A DNA stretch of 64,000 nt from Epiperipatus broadwayi (GCA_028023455.1 JAQFVV010000255.1:930001-994000), one strand, 5' to 3'. Shown: positions 12,887 through 27,187, numbered from the stretch's first letter. Made by a program: numbers and translations. Notes: a model not told the origin generated them from the sequence alone.

Positions 12887-12930
12887 GGCAACTGATGAGT
12901 GCTGGTTTAACATGAAATACGTATATTGGT
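12887..12930 (+). ncRNA. Hammerhead ribozyme motif, family I copy 2
   Basis: CTGATGA at 12892-12898, stem II GTGCTGGTTTAACAT (12899-12913), GAAA (12914-12917), palindromic TACGTA (12918-12923), TA, then TTGGT (12926-12930). The 5' strand of stem I is mostly lost because the insertion begins here, so only the inner CAA pairs. Confidence 0.75.
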
Positions 12931-13041
12931 GGTTATTTATTTTTTCTACGTGTATGTAGTCATGTGTATCAGTGGTATGAGATCGTATGGATAGTTGAAG
13001 GGTGCTTAAAGTCTGAGTTCAAATCCCCTATATTTATATTT
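12889..13041 (+). mobile_element. Family I element starting at the ribozyme
   Basis: A 10-bp direct repeat AATAATAAGG flanks it (12879-12888 and 13042-13051). The insert begins CAACTGATGAG, i.e. two or three bases before the hammerhead core, and ends after the B-box-like block TTCAAATCCCC with a short AT tail. It is a 5'-truncated relative of 10351-10734. Confidence 0.75.
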
Positions 13042-13383
13042 AATAATAAGGGTAAATAATTATGAATCTGGGAGTAAAAATGAGATATATTCATAAGAGG
13101 AATATTTATACTTTTGAGAAGAAACTGATTATATACAGATTTTGTGTATATTGCTATTATAATTTTCTTTTGGAAGGAAGGAGAGCTTAATTTAAATATA
13201 GTATCATATAAAATATCATGTCTTTTTTACTTCTATTTGAATAAGAAAACAACATAATTGTTTTATTTTAATATTATTTGTATATATATATTAGGGAAAA
13301 TAACTTAGGGGAAATCTGACTCAAAACCATTAAAACCGTTTCTGATCATATAATTTGCATTATAATCTACATAAAATGACTTT

Positions 13384-13773
13384 AATAATTAAAAAAGCAA
13401 GTCATATATGTCACGTTATATATGACTTGCTTTTTTAATTATTATAATTTTACCTTTAAGGCTTTGGCTATGCTGAGGCTATTAGAATATGGTAGATCTG
13501 AATTTAGTTCAGTCCCATATAGCTATTTAAGTTAGATAGCTGGGTTTAAAGACATTTTCATGTCCGAAAAATTCAGAGTTTCTTCTTAAATATACGTTTG
13601 AAATAAGTGCTGGTTTTTTTGAGTTGATATTTTAGGTCTAGTGTCTGAATATTCTAGCTCTCAACTGATGTGGGCCATAAGCTCAAAACCATGGTCTGGA
13701 GATAAGAGTGTTCTGGAGAGAGATTTTAAATTTTTCTCATAACCTTGCACTTGTTAATTACGAGCTCTATGTG
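13384..13773 (+). mobile_element. Hammerhead element, family E (copy 2)
   Basis: A perfect 14-bp duplication CATAAAATGACTTT flanks it (13370-13383 and 13774-13787). It opens with a compact palindrome (AAAAAAGCAAGTCATATA facing its complement, 13390-13440) whose GTCATAT...TCAC block resembles the tails of families A and B. It carries a hammerhead at 13659-13702 and ends ACGAGCTCTATGTG, resembling the family B end. Only one ribozyme copy is present, so the second arm is missing. Confidence 0.8.
13659..13702 (+). ncRNA. Hammerhead ribozyme motif, family E copy 2
   Basis: TCTCAA (13659-13664), CTGATGT (13665-13671, A9 to T), stem II GGGCCATAAGCTC (13672-13684), AAAA (13685-13688), palindromic CCATGG (13689-13694), TC, TGGAGA (13697-13702). 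Stem I pairs 5 of 6. The core is damaged at two positions. Confidence 0.65.
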
Positions 13774-13822
13774 CATAAAATGACTTTCTACATATTATTT
13801 ATTAAACAGTTCATGTCTTAAT

Positions 13823-13990
13823 CACAAGCTTATGCATTGGAAGAAAAGAGGAGAACCCAAATGAAAAAAGGGAGAACCTTTTCTTTACTTCAACCTACTT
13901 TCTATATAAATAGGTGAGGTCCCTAGCTTCGCATTTTTAACCGCACAAGCTTTAGGTTTATTGCCTTAGTAAATATTACTTATGTAATCA
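13823..13990 (+). repeat. Dispersed repeat with TATA-box-like core
   Basis: Shares GGAAGAAAAGAGG, ACTTCAACCTACTTTC and TATATAAATAGGTGA with 40063-40190. The TATATAAATAG block looks like a Pol II TATA box, so the repeat may be an LTR or transposon promoter fragment. No ends or coding region could be defined. Confidence 0.5.
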
Positions 13991-13999
13991 ATGTGTGTT

Positions 14000-16900
14000 A
14001 AATAAATTTATAATTAAACAGCTCATGGAAACTCAAAACTGCAAGAAAAGTTTTTACAATGTACATTGTTTGAATTTATTTTTTAAATGTTTAATGCTAT
14101 ATGTTTATCATTATAATGTAATAAAATATTAACTTCTTTTATGTAAATAGTTAATTATTAACCATCATCAGTTTTTAATTTGAGATTTATTATGGGGATC
14201 AAGGCTAAGGGTCTAATTATATCATTAACCTAATTTTTCATCCTATTATATACTCTTAATAATAAATTATTATTAGTTTTTTTTTTTTTTTTCATATTCA
14301 TCATACATTATTATAATGATTAAAATCATGCTACAAAGACCTTTTACTTTTCATTTTATTTTCAAAGACTCTCTTTTTAATTTTTTAATAACCTAGCACT
14401 TGTATTTTTTTTTTGTATTCTATCATTACTTCAAATATTTTACATGCTTTTTATGTACAATGTGTGTCAATGCAAACTTCCAATGAAATCCTGACTAATT
14501 ACTAGTTCTCTCTTCAAACTTCTCATAATGCATTTCTGAATTAACACATGACTTGCATGGCAGCTATTCGCCATGAAAATTTTAAAATACTAATATGTAT
14601 GGATCATGAGCTATGACATGAAATATAACACTATTTTTTATATCTTAACCCATGATGGAATCATATCCTAACATTAAATTCCGCTTTAAATTTGGCAAAA
14701 TTGCTAACAAAATATTTGAAATAATTCAAACTATATATATATCATAAGTATTCTGATTAACTGTAAGGCAAAGTATTTTAAAAAAATAAAGAAGTTTGTT
14801 AATCTTGTTTAGTTGTATTTTCACTTGATCCATGGATAATGGAGATCTTGAAATACAGTTAACTTGGTAACCATGGCAACCTAATGCTTTAAAATAATAT
14901 TGTTTACTGCTACTTCTAGCTTCAAAATCCTAAATCTGTTGTAATCAATCTCAGGAAAAAATATAAACAGGTAAATAAGTAAAGAGATTTTGGAAATAGT
15001 TAAGTGTATCATGAAAGATTATTTGACTAAATCAACATTATCATTAAGTATTACACTTTTCAATTTCTGTTATTGCAATTACCATAGCAACGCCTATTAC
15101 AAAATTGAATGTTTTTATGTTTCACATGTATTTGTTTGAAAATTGATTTGGGGAAAAGTATTATTATAAAAAAAATCTATGTAAAAATATATCCATTAGA
15201 ATATATCAAAATTGTAATATAAATTCTTTATTTTGATTTAAAATGAAAAAATCATATCGAACTTAGATTTCATTTTCAATGTATCCAATTTTTCTTAAAA
15301 TTTCCATTTTACTTACAAAAAGGAGGCAAAACTTTCTTGAGCAGCTCATTCATCATTGAGTTTTATTGGAGTGATTTTCAACAGTTGTTATGACAGCAAT
15401 AACTTCAATAAGAGTATCTTATAAATAGAACTGAGACACTGTAATTTGAGTTCTTATCATTTTGTCATTGCATAAACCGAATCATGGATCGTTTTCTCTG
15501 TCTTCAAAAATTTATTAAATTTTATTGTTTAAATAGTTAAGTCATAAAACTATGGAAAAATAAAAATTTTCACTATATAGCCTTCAATGGGACAACTTGC
15601 TGATAAAATTCCAGAGGAAATGACAAAAATATGGAAGAAAGAAAATCCCATCAAAAATGCCTTATATTGCAGATCAGCTATATAAAGATATTCGGTGTTT
15701 AATTGCATTCATTTATTTGTGATGGATATAAATTCCATTATGTTCTATGGATATCATATTTCAAATCAAGAAAATCTACAAGATTGATTAACTCAATGTA
15801 TATTCTAATAAGAAATTTGAACTTCACTTTCATAAGTCAAAAAAAAAAAAAAAGGTACAGCTAGTATTAATTCTTCACTTAATTTTACTGAATTGTGTCA
15901 TTAATAAAATTCTCTTTGCACATTACTGTCAGTGAAAAAGAAAAATTAAAGCAACCAGTGGATGGTGAATGAAATGCACAGACTTTTACATATATTTGGT
16001 ACGATTTTTTTATTTATGCATACACGGTATATATATTTTTTTAAAACAAGAATTTGTAACTAATATATATATAGGTATGATAGAATTCTTGCAATAAAAA
16101 GATTGAAGAGATTTATTTAGTTCTCATTTAAGCTCTTATCTGATGATTTGGGTTAATGCGATCTGATGTTTCCAAATATTTCTTTTTTTTTTTTTTTGTA
16201 CGTTCAAAATTTAACTTGAAAGTATCGGATAAAAAAGGGTTTAAATTATAACAGATTTTTTTTTGTTTGTTTAATTATTATTATATTTAAAAAAATTAAA
16301 TAGAGTTTAATTTTTATTTGATAACATTTTTTTTTTATATCATTGTATATGATATTTCAAATCGCTCCTTCTGTTTTCATCTTGTATTATTGTCACACGC
16401 ATATTTAGAGTTCCCCACATATTTTATTATTTTTATTGATTTTAGTTAATTGCACAACATCGATTGATGTTCCTTTATATTGTATTATTACTGTTCTTCA
16501 TTTTTATTTTATAAACCAATAAATTTAGAATTGATTTAAAATCAGACGAATCTATTTAATTATTTTTTTTGAAAGCGCAAGATAATTTTGGTACTTAAAA
16601 TTTAGTCCAAGATTCAAACTCATCTTGGTAAGTGAACTAGAATTAGATGATATGTTTTATACATCATCATTTTTCTTAATCCTATTTTATATTTATTAAT
16701 GCATTCAAATATTTGTTTATTTATTTAAATCAATATTACTAGTAAAATAATTTTATTAGCTCAGAGTTGATTATCTATTTGCTTATTTTGTGTCCGGTTA
16801 TAAAATCTTAATCGATTGTGTTCTGCCATTAATCAGAATGACTTATCTTAATTACTTTTTAAATTTCTTTGAAGTGGGAATCATAAATCTTATTAACTAA

Positions 16901-18120
16901 CTTAACCGAATATTAACTTTGGATTGGATAACTGCCAATTATCGTTATATATAACTTAATTGTTACAAAGTCCATTTTATCATCGATTGATTAGAGGCTT
17001 AAGTGGATAAATAATATAAGCGATTGTAATTCAGTAAACATCAAATGAAAACTTAGGATATATTTTATATAATATGGTTGGGGACTATAAAATGTGAAAT
17101 TACCTAATAGATTTATTGATAATAAATTCTCGTGGAGTATTTCATTTTAGAATATAAACAAAGCAATAATTGAGTATCGCTCTACTATAGGATATGAATG
17201 AAATGTTTATATTATGTTTGATATTTTACAAAATAGATATAAAATTGAGTAAATGTTTATTTTGTTTAAACATTTAGAATAGGGTATAGGTTTGCAAAAT
17301 GTTTTCCAAAAATGTAATTATAATTATTTTAGAAACTCATTGATTTAAATAGAATGTCATTAAATATTAAGATAAATTTGAATTACTAAAAATAATATTA
17401 AATTAATAAAGTATGTCGAATTTAGTTTTATTCAATTGTCATTTGAATAGATATCTCAAGTATACATCATAGTTTAGGACAATAATATATGATTTCACTT
17501 CTCATTGCAGTTTACTTTGTGTGATAAATTTGTTGATGTTTGAAGCAGTGATCTAGTTGGCTTTATTTCGTTTTAAATATTGTCTGGATAAATTAGATTT
17601 TAATATAGATTGTTAGTAGTATTTTATTGTACTGAAGTGGACAATTTAAATAATCATACATGGGAAAATTGTTAGTGCCTAATATGACCAATGCCTGAAT
17701 TAGATAATTGTACACAGGTTATTACAGAGTCACTACTTATCACTGTATGTTTTTGTTTAGCGATAAGAAATGTAAGCCTTGAGAGCATTTCTTTGTGTCA
17801 AATGTTGATTAAACAAATGTACAAAGGTAGTCAAATCAAATTCATTATTATCTTAACAAAGTAGCTACCCCCATGCTAGGGAATGATGATAATGCACAAG
17901 TGGTAATTATTACAAAAAATGCCAAATCAACTTTAGGGCTTTTATAAAATGATATTTCATATTTATGCTAAATCTAGATTGTTATGGATGACATTTCAAT
18001 TCTTAGGCATAGTAAAACTTCTTTTTATGTTATTATCCCCTATTATTGTTCTATAGTTCATTACAAAATGGCAAGCCCGATTGAACTAGATTTTATTCAG
18101 ATTAGTCTGAGCATTGGCCC
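14000..18120. other. No gene seen in about 4 kb
   Basis: AT-rich with poly-A/T runs (for example 14278-14292, 15840-15853, 16181-16198). I found no coding exon, SINE or hammerhead here. Confidence 0.45.
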
Positions 18121-18146
18121 AGCATTGGCTGGTTTAGCATATTACA

Positions 18147-18184
<38 letters not shown>
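18147..18184. repeat. (AT)n(AG)n microsatellite
   Basis: A TA run passing into AGAGAGAG. A short block just before it (GCTGGTTTAGCA, about 18128-18139) resembles stem II of the family I hammerhead, but no core flanks it. Confidence 0.9.
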
Positions 18185-19086
18185 CGGTGAAGCCATAAAT
18201 TACAAGAACATTTTCAAGTAATTTGCAAGATTTGGTAGGGAGAGCATTCGAAACAACCCATGAAGATACATAACATACATGTGCATTTCATGTTGTGACT
18301 CATAATCTATATATGCTATTGCTTTAAACTTTTTGTGATAAATAGCTAAATTATGTCACCATATAGTGCATACATTGATGCAGAGATGTAATGCAGGTAG
18401 ATAAAGAACCCTTCATTTTGTCACTGGGGTACAGTATATACATATTCTTATTGCATTTACTTTAGTTAAATGTAGCATTATAGATATAGCTGTTATATAG
18501 TTGTGTAAAATTTTTAGCTAAGTGGCACTGCTCTTTAATAAGTCACAGTCTTATCATGTCCATCTCTAAATATATTAAGCTAGTAATACCATTAACTGAA
18601 TAATAATTTAAAACTATTATTTATTTCTTGACGTTTTTTAAAAATGATAAGTTGTTAATCAATATTTAATTAAATTTTAAATATCATCATATGAATTCTC
18701 AGGTCAAAGTTGGTTGTAAAACTTTAACTTGAATTATTTCATTAATATTTAAGTATCTGAAGATAATCATTTATTAATAAAACTTAGAGTTTAATGAGCT
18801 TCAAATTAAAAATTTAACCAACTTCTAAAAAAAGTAACAATTTTTTTCACGTAAATTGATTAAATAACATTTAACTTCCTATTGTTCAATCTGTCAACAT
18901 TTAGTTGTGACCCATATATCAATAACTATTTAAAAATTGTGGAATTATTAATAATAATCTACTGTATATTTGAATTTAGAAAATTTCTAATCTGCCACAT
19001 TATTTGTCTATAATCTGATAATTCTTGTTGCTTATGAATTATAATTTATAGTTGTATTTTTCCCCAAATACCTACTTATATACACA

Positions 19087-19120
<34 letters not shown>
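19087..19120. repeat. (ATT)n microsatellite at LINE 5' junction
   Basis: About 11 ATT units immediately upstream of the truncated LINE. Confidence 0.95.
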
Positions 19121-19121
<1 letters not shown>

Positions 19122-19129
19122 TTTTTTTA

Positions 19130-21226
19130 TAATAATTTTATTAATTTCAGAAGATTGGTGAAGCATGTTTATAAAAGAGATTTGAAGAATTATATTAGAA
19201 GAATTGAGGTTAATATTTCATCTAACCCTAAAGAATTTTGGGATTTCATTAAAAAGTCTGGTTTGGGTAGAAAAAAGGTTCAAGCTACTCATGGTTTCAC
19301 TTTAAGTGCAAATGACTTTTCAAAACATTTTGCTGATGTATATTCATCACATGATGCAATATCTTCAAATATTGCATTATTTTGTAATTCTTCAACTGTT
19401 CATTGTATGATTGACCATATTTCTAAGGATGATGTTGTTATGGCTATTAAGCGACTTAAAATTCATTCTAGTTTGGGAATTGATAATATTCCTTCATTTA
19501 TTTACAAAGGGCTAGCTGAATTTATTGCAGTTCCTCTTGCATTTATTTTTAATTTATCACTGAATTCTTGTGTTTTTCCTAATGTGCTTAAGTGTGCCAA
19601 AATGGTCCCAATTTTTAAGAATGGTTCACGTGATTGTCTTAATAACTATAGACCTATTTCTGTTTTACATACTATTGCTAGAATTTTTGAGAGGTGTGTT
19701 TATAATAAAATTATTTTAGATGTTAGTAAACTCATTTCTTCTTCACAGCATGGTTTTATACCTAATAGATCCGTAGAAACTAATTTGTTAACAATTTATG
19801 ATCATATAGCTCATGCAATTGAGGACCAGCAGAGACTTGATGTTGTTTATTTTGATTTATCAAAAGCTTTTGATAAAGTAGACCACAGTATTCTTCTTCG
19901 CAAATTATATCAAATGGGTTTTTCTACTAAGCTTGTTTATTGGTTTCAATCCTTTCTTCATGGTCGTACTGCATATATTAAATTTAATAATACTATTTCA
20001 TCTAAGTTTAAATGTAATTTTGGAGTTCCTCAGGGTAGTATTTTAGCACCTATGCTTTTTAACATTTATATGAATGACCTTAAGGATTGCTTAAAATCTT
20101 CTTATCTTTTGTGCTATGCAGATGACTGTAAAATCTTTAGAAGAATCACATCTGTGTTTGATTGCACTCTTCTTCAAAAGGATATAGATAATTTTAGTGC
20201 TTGGTGTGATTTAAATAATATGATTGTTAATTTCAGTAAATGTTCCTTAGTCTCGTATTCTAAAAAATCTGAAGTTTTGCATTTTTCTTATTTTATTAAT
20301 TGTCACAAAATTATTTCTGTTGAATCCCAAAAAGATTTGGGAGTTATATTTTCTAGTAATGGATCCTTTCTTCCTCATTTGGAAATGATTATTAGTAAAG
20401 CTTTAAAAATTATAGGTACTATTCTAAGGTTTGGTCATCATTTCAGTGGTGATACAAAATTTAAATTATTTTTATCATTGGTTCTTCCCATCATTGAATA
20501 TTGTTCAGTCATTTGGAATCCTAGCTCTAAACAGGGATGTAACTTATTACAATCAGTGAGTAATAAGTTTTTTAAATATGTTTCTTTGGGAAATAAAACT
20601 GTTGTTCATCTTTCTTCTAGAAGACAATATAGAGATCTTAAATATCTTTATAAACTTGTTAATAAAATAGTTCTTTTATCTGACACAATTTCTACTGTTG
20701 TAATTAGATCTCATGTGCATGATACTCGGTCTGCTTCTGTTTGTTACATTAAAACTTGTCATTCCAATGTTCTTAGATTTTCTCCTTTATTTAGACTGCC
20801 ATATTTATATAATCAGATTTGTAGTAATAATAATTACTTCAATTTAGATTATAATCAATTTTGTTATGTTATTAAATTTAAATGTCATATTTGATTGGTT
20901 TAACTTGATTTTGTTTATATATATATGTTAAATTGTTTTATTATTATTATTATTTTGTTACGCGCTTTATATTTATCCCTTTTATTTATTTGTTATTATT
21001 AATGTTTTAATAATAATTGTTTATATGCTGATATTTAATTTTACTTTATATTTTTAAATGTGTTAATTATCTTTTATTGAAATATGGCACATAATTATAT
21101 TAATAATTTGTCATTTAAACTCATTTATGTATTTATATATTTGTTATGGTGCAATACTGTAATTGGCTTTATGCTGTAGTTTTGTACGGTAAATAAATGA
21201 ATTGAATTGAATAAATGAATTGAATT
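19130..21226 (+). mobile_element. 5'-truncated non-LTR retrotransposon
   Basis: This contains the long open reverse-transcriptase frame (19155-20894), a 3' UTR of about 330 bp, and a terminal repeat of AAATGAATTGAATTGAAT units (21191-21227) of the kind some LINEs carry at their 3' end. It then runs straight into (TTA)n. A shorter (ATT)n lies 5'. No endonuclease or ORF1 is present. Confidence 0.85.
19155..20894 (+). CDS. LINE reverse transcriptase, open over 579 codons
   Basis: Reverse transcriptase for target-primed retrotransposition. Visible blocks: NYRPISVLHTIARIFE, QHGFIPNRSVETNLL, catalytic YFDLSKAFDKVDHSILL (near residue 232), GVPQGSILAPMLFNIYMNDL (near 290), catalytic YADD (321-324), and a thumb/C-terminal IEYCSVIWNP. 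This order and the WNP motif fit the Jockey/CR1-like LINE group. The exact clade is not settled. The frame begins at a TTG with no Met start, and the endonuclease is missing, so the copy is 5'-truncated. The absence of stops and frameshifts over 1.7 kb marks it as the youngest coding element in the window. Confidence 0.9.
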   Translation: MVKHVYKRDLKNYIRRIEVNISSNPKEFWDFIKKSGLGRKKVQATHGFTLSANDFSKHFADVYSSHDAISSNIALFCNSSTVHCMIDHISKDDVVMAIKRLKIHSSLGIDNIPSFIYKGLAEFIAVPLAFIFNLSLNSCVFPNVLKCAKMVPIFKNGSRDCLNNYRPISVLHTIARIFERCVYNKIILDVSKLISSSQHGFIPNRSVETNLLTIYDHIAHAIEDQQRLDVVYFDLSKAFDKVDHSILLRKLYQMGFSTKLVYWFQSFLHGRTAYIKFNNTISSKFKCNFGVPQGSILAPMLFNIYMNDLKDCLKSSYLLCYADDCKIFRRITSVFDCTLLQKDIDNFSAWCDLNNMIVNFSKCSLVSYSKKSEVLHFSYFINCHKIISVESQKDLGVIFSSNGSFLPHLEMIISKALKIIGTILRFGHHFSGDTKFKLFLSLVLPIIEYCSVIWNPSSKQGCNLLQSVSNKFFKYVSLGNKTVVHLSSRRQYRDLKYLYKLVNKIVLLSDTISTVVIRSHVHDTRSASVCYIKTCHSNVLRFSPLFRLPYLYNQICSNNNYFNLDYNQFCYVIKFKCHI

Positions 21227-21570
<344 letters not shown>

Positions 21571-21599
21571 GCCACCCAATTTATTTACTTAACTATCCA

Positions 21600-22560
21600 C
21601 TTCTTATTCATATACATTTTTTCTAATTACCAATTTACAATTTGATATCCATCTAAAGTATTTCATCTAGAATTCTAGAATACAGCACAATACCAAATTT
21701 TGTTAGTTGATCCTGAAAATTGTTCTGAATGCTTATAATTTTCTCCACTTGTATTTCCAGGAAAACACTTAATTGCAGATAAACTTCATTCTCCGAGTTC
21801 TTCTATGTTTCAAATTAATTGAGTACAATGTGTCATGATTGCAAATTATATAAATCACTGGGAGTTAAATTTTTGTAGTATCAATTTGTAGACTCACTCA
21901 CTATTCTAGTGCTTTTACTTGAGTTAATTATAAAATTTATTGCATTTTAGTTTGTGATTATTAATATTATTTTAATTAAATTCAAATTTAAAATGCTTTC
22001 ATTTATTTTAAAATATACAGATAGGCCGTAATTAATTTAAGTAAAGCATTTTTGAGAAATAAATTGCAGTATTTAATAATATTCAAAGTGATAATTGAAT
22101 GGAAAATATAAAAATTGGTTTCAACTCTATGAATATACGATGGAAAAATTTTAAATATATTTTTTTTTATTTGTTTACAAATGCGACATAGCAGAAAAAG
22201 GTAACAAATATATATATATATTTTTTTAATCTAAATTTTTTAATTTATTTACCGACACTAATATAAGAGTAAAAATAACAAAAACTAATTACTTTTTCAT
22301 ATTTTATTCCAATTAAAAAACGTAATAATTAAACAAAAATATATAAATAATATTAAAAACAATTGTCAGAAAAAAAATATTGTAATTTAAAAAAATAATT
22401 GGCAATATAGTCTGAACTTTTTTATATATAATGTTTTAAATGTGTATGTTGGTGTAAAGTACTTAATTTGTATTTTATTGATATTATTGTCTTTTGAAGT
22501 ATTTTTTTTTATTTATTTTGATGGGAAGCATTTTAAAAACAGTATATACAAAATCAAAAC
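21600..22560. other. No gene seen
   Basis: AT-rich sequence after the microsatellite. Nothing recognised. Confidence 0.45.
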
Positions 22561-22604
22561 TAAATATTAATTCTTATTAAGCGCAATGTTTAATAAGGCT
22601 ATAA

Positions 22605-23425
<821 letters not shown>

Positions 23426-23439
23426 CAAAACTAATAAAG

Positions 23440-25567
23440 TATTTGAATGGTATAATAGCAGTAGAGTGTATCATGTGTAGTGTTGATGAATGATATCATG
23501 GTGAAATAGGACTCTGATTGGCAAGATAGGTTCACAATTACACTTTATATTAATTGGATTTTATACTAAATAAAAATTAGAATCATTTTTATAAGTCAGG
23601 AAATCTTGATACTTCATTTTTAAAATTCTACCAATTATCATCATCTATCTGTAATGTTATTTTTATAGCACATGAAAGACCATTTATTTAATAATATATG
23701 CTGCATTTATATACTTTATTTTGAGGAATTATTACACTGCTGTTTGTACAGTAACAAAAAAAAAATACTTTATCTCTGGAGAACTTTAACTGCTATCAGA
23801 AACCCTTATATGATTAAATAATAGTTTATTTAAACTTTATTATAAATAATCAATAAAAAATAAAAAATAGAGTCATATATCATATGACCCCACTTCTTTT
23901 TTTAAGCTTTTTGTTTTATTTTAAATACTATAGTAGTTTTTTTAATCAAATATAAAGTACTTCTTTTACTTAAAAATTTTCTCATTTAAAGTATTCTTTT
24001 AATAGAGAATGTGCAATTAACTTAAAATATCCTGAATATTCCACATACTTAAAATATAACTGCATCAATAAAATAAAGATATAGGTTCATTATGTATAGG
24101 TGAAAAATATCTTTCCACCTGTAGTGAAGACCATACCATATTACAATAATATTTTGATTAATTTAGGACTTTTACTCTCTGAATAATATTAGCTAAATAC
24201 TCATTTTCTGTAAATGCTGAATGATTTCTTAGTTATTTATGAGATTACTATTTAACAAAAAATCCTAAATCTACTTACGACTTGAAAAAAAGTCCATCTT
24301 TACCTAGTTCAGATTTGAATTCCAAATCATTGATATGGCAAACACATGCATTAACTGCTATGCAGTGGTTCAGAACAAATAATTAACAACTCTACACTAA
24401 ATATTATTTATAATTCTAATATTATAATATCAATATAATGATGAGGAAATTTTATTTTTTTATAACAAAACACATTTTCCACACTGTGAAATGTCATCTA
24501 TGAGTACCGACTGGAACATTGTTAGCCCTGATGGATATTTGTATGGATCTTGTTCTAAATATATATATCAAGACTACAAAAATGGCACCTAGACTATGTT
24601 TTAAAAATAAAAATTGGCTTCAGATAAAAATGAGTTTTATATCACGACCTCAAATTTGAATTTGCTATTTAAAAATATTGAAATATATAATATAATATTT
24701 AATTTAATTTTATTTTAACAAAAATTAGTTTTAAATACTATCAAATTCTCTAAACTAATTACAAACCAAAAACTCAAGACCTACAGATGAGTGACAAATT
24801 CATGAAGAGTGGTAAAAGCAGCATCATAATGCAGTCTAAAGGTTTTGTGTTAAATGTAAGTCACAATTTATTTTACTAAACAAACAATAATAAAATCTAT
24901 TTGTATGTTGAAAATCTTAAATTATATTGAGACAAAAATATGATAATATATAAATTTTATTTGAACAAAACATAAATTGTAGACATAATTTAAATTGATC
25001 TTAATTATGTAACAAAAAGATTCTGTGCAGAATATCATGTATACTGCCTTCAGATGCCGTATATATCATAATATAATTTTTGTTTATGTTAAAAATAATA
25101 GAATCTATAAAAAAAAAAAGATATATTTTACTGATTTATTATTTTTGTCTTTATGGCATAAATAGTTTAAACCATCTGTTGAGAAGATTGATCTATTATA
25201 ATTTACTTTAATCATATTCGTTTTTCTTTTTGTATACTGATTTTATAAAAGCTTCCTTTTACTTATAATACGCAACAATAATGATTTCGATCTAACATTT
25301 AATTATAGAAGTGGTATCTATTTCAGTCCAGTCTGGGTTTAAAGTTAGGCAGAAAGCAACTCAAAAACATCAAGTGGTAATGCACTCAATCAGTGAAAGT
25401 TTAAAACTTTTAGATCTGACAGCCTTAAACTTAGAATATTATTTTAAATGGTTTAATAAGAGCTAGGAAAAGGCTATGAATTATGAATTCATTTAAATTT
25501 TGAAATTAATCTTATAAGCATAATAGAAAAAAAAATTAAGTAGGACCTCAAGTTAATAAAAATGCTA

Positions 25568-25601
<34 letters not shown>

Positions 25602-26029
25602 ATAAACATACGAATGTTTTTATGTTTGCAGATATAAAAAGCATACTTAGTGGGTTCATCCATGTAAGATTTTAACTACATATTCCAACATTTCAACTTG
25701 ATCACACAACCCTCAACCATGAAATGAATACCACATAATTGTAGAGATGCAGTAAATAGTGTCTATAAAGATAGTTGTGGAGGCACAGTAAATAGTGTTC
25801 ACAATAATTGTTAAAATTCCACTACTAGAAAAAACAGGTGTATAAAATTGAATTAAAAATAAATTAAATGTATGTAAAGCACTCATAATAATAAATTTTG
25901 TTACATAAAGATGAATTTAAATTGTTATCGATTAATAAATATTGTTATTTTTTTTTATTTTAAGAAAGTCTCTGATTTATTTAAATTATTTATTTTATTT
26001 TCATAATAAAATGATTGAATACACATACC

Positions 26030-26030
<1 letters not shown>
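23440..26030. other. No gene seen
   Basis: AT-rich sequence with a (TA)n(TG)n run at about 25570-25602. A possible decayed tRNA-like stretch on the minus strand near 24302-24372 is too weak to call. Confidence 0.4.
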
Positions 26031-26066
<36 letters not shown>

Positions 26067-26369
26067 TCCTGACTTAACATCATAATAACTTGTTGAAAGT
26101 AATTTTGAGAAGCTATTGAGATTATATTAAGTATTATTAATGCCACAGAATATTGATGGATTCCTGAAGAGAGTTAAATGCAAAATTCACTCTGAGTTTG
26201 AAAACTGAGCATAACGGAATAATGAAGAGAGGTGAAGATTGGATGAACTGGTCTAAGTTGTATCTATATTAAATATTTAATATTAAATTATCTTCTTTGA
26301 AATAGATTCAATCATGGATTAAACTTTTATCACATCATTCATGGCATCCTATATGAAGACCATACGTCC

Positions 26370-26735
26370 GACTATAGTTAGATATGTTCACCCTCATTTC
26401 TTAAGGGAAAGCAGACCGTTACAATGTATATGTTAGAAGTAACTAGAAGAGATTGAAAAAGGATTGAAAGAATCAACATACTGATATGGAAGTTGAATGG
26501 AAATGTTACTTTAAAAAACGGATAATAAACACAATTGAAGTTTTACATTAAATTACAATAAATTGTAAAAGATCTAGAAAAAGACTACAGTAATGTGGGC
26601 AGATGAAATAAATGAGTATCTTGGTGTGATATGGAAAAGAGAGATTATGGGTCAGGAAAACTGGATTAAACTAGGAAAAGCATTCATTTTACAATGGATT
26701 GATAGTAGTTCCAAATGATAATGATGATGATTGCT
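26370..26735 (+). pseudogene. RTE/BovB-like LINE 3' fragment
   Basis: A degenerate plus-strand match to the C-terminal region that is best preserved at 58357-58806 on the other strand: the ATGTTAGAAGTAACTAGAAG block, a decayed arginine-rich stretch, GTGTGATATGGAAAAGAGAG, and the end TTACAATGGATTGATA, followed by a (GAT)n tail at about 26718-26731. Frameshifts and stops throughout. Confidence 0.7.
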
Positions 26736-26904
26736 CTGCATTGTTTGGTGTAGTGACAGAATCAAATTCTGGAGCTTAAAGTCTATGAATTGTGACCCAA
26801 TTCTGTCACTTCTGGTATTCAAACTTCTTATGAACCACCAAATAATAAATCATTATATTATTTTATTACACTCTTAAAATTATTAAAATAGCTAAATGAA
26901 CTTT

Positions 26905-26995
26905 TTTTACATGTGTGTGGTCATGTGTATCAGTATTATGAGATAGTATGGATAGTTGAAGGTTGCTTGAAAGTCTGAGTTCAAATCCCCAATAT
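26905..26995 (+). mobile_element. Family I fragment (tRNA-like half)
   Basis: Matches the 3' half of the family I element: TGTATCAGTATTATGAGATA through GTCTGAGTTCAAATCCCC. The ribozyme half is absent. Confidence 0.65.
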
Positions 26996-27187
26996 TTAAA
27001 TAAACTTAACTATATTACTTACCAAATATATATAATTCAATAATTGCATATATATATATATATAAGTAGTTATATTACAAAGAAATCAAGTCATATGTCA
27101 CATGATCTAATTTAACAAGCTTGTATTATAAATGTTACATATAGAGCTCGCAAATAAGCTCTTAACAAGCTTTGCAAAATATCCTCA

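Noticed and set aside
18120-18184. GCTGGTTTAGCA resembling stem II of the family I hammerhead
   Set aside because: No CTGANGA or GAAA next to it; one hairpin alone is not evidence.
24302-24372. Possible tRNA-like stretch on the minus strand
   Set aside because: Only loose A- and B-box resemblance and no second copy.
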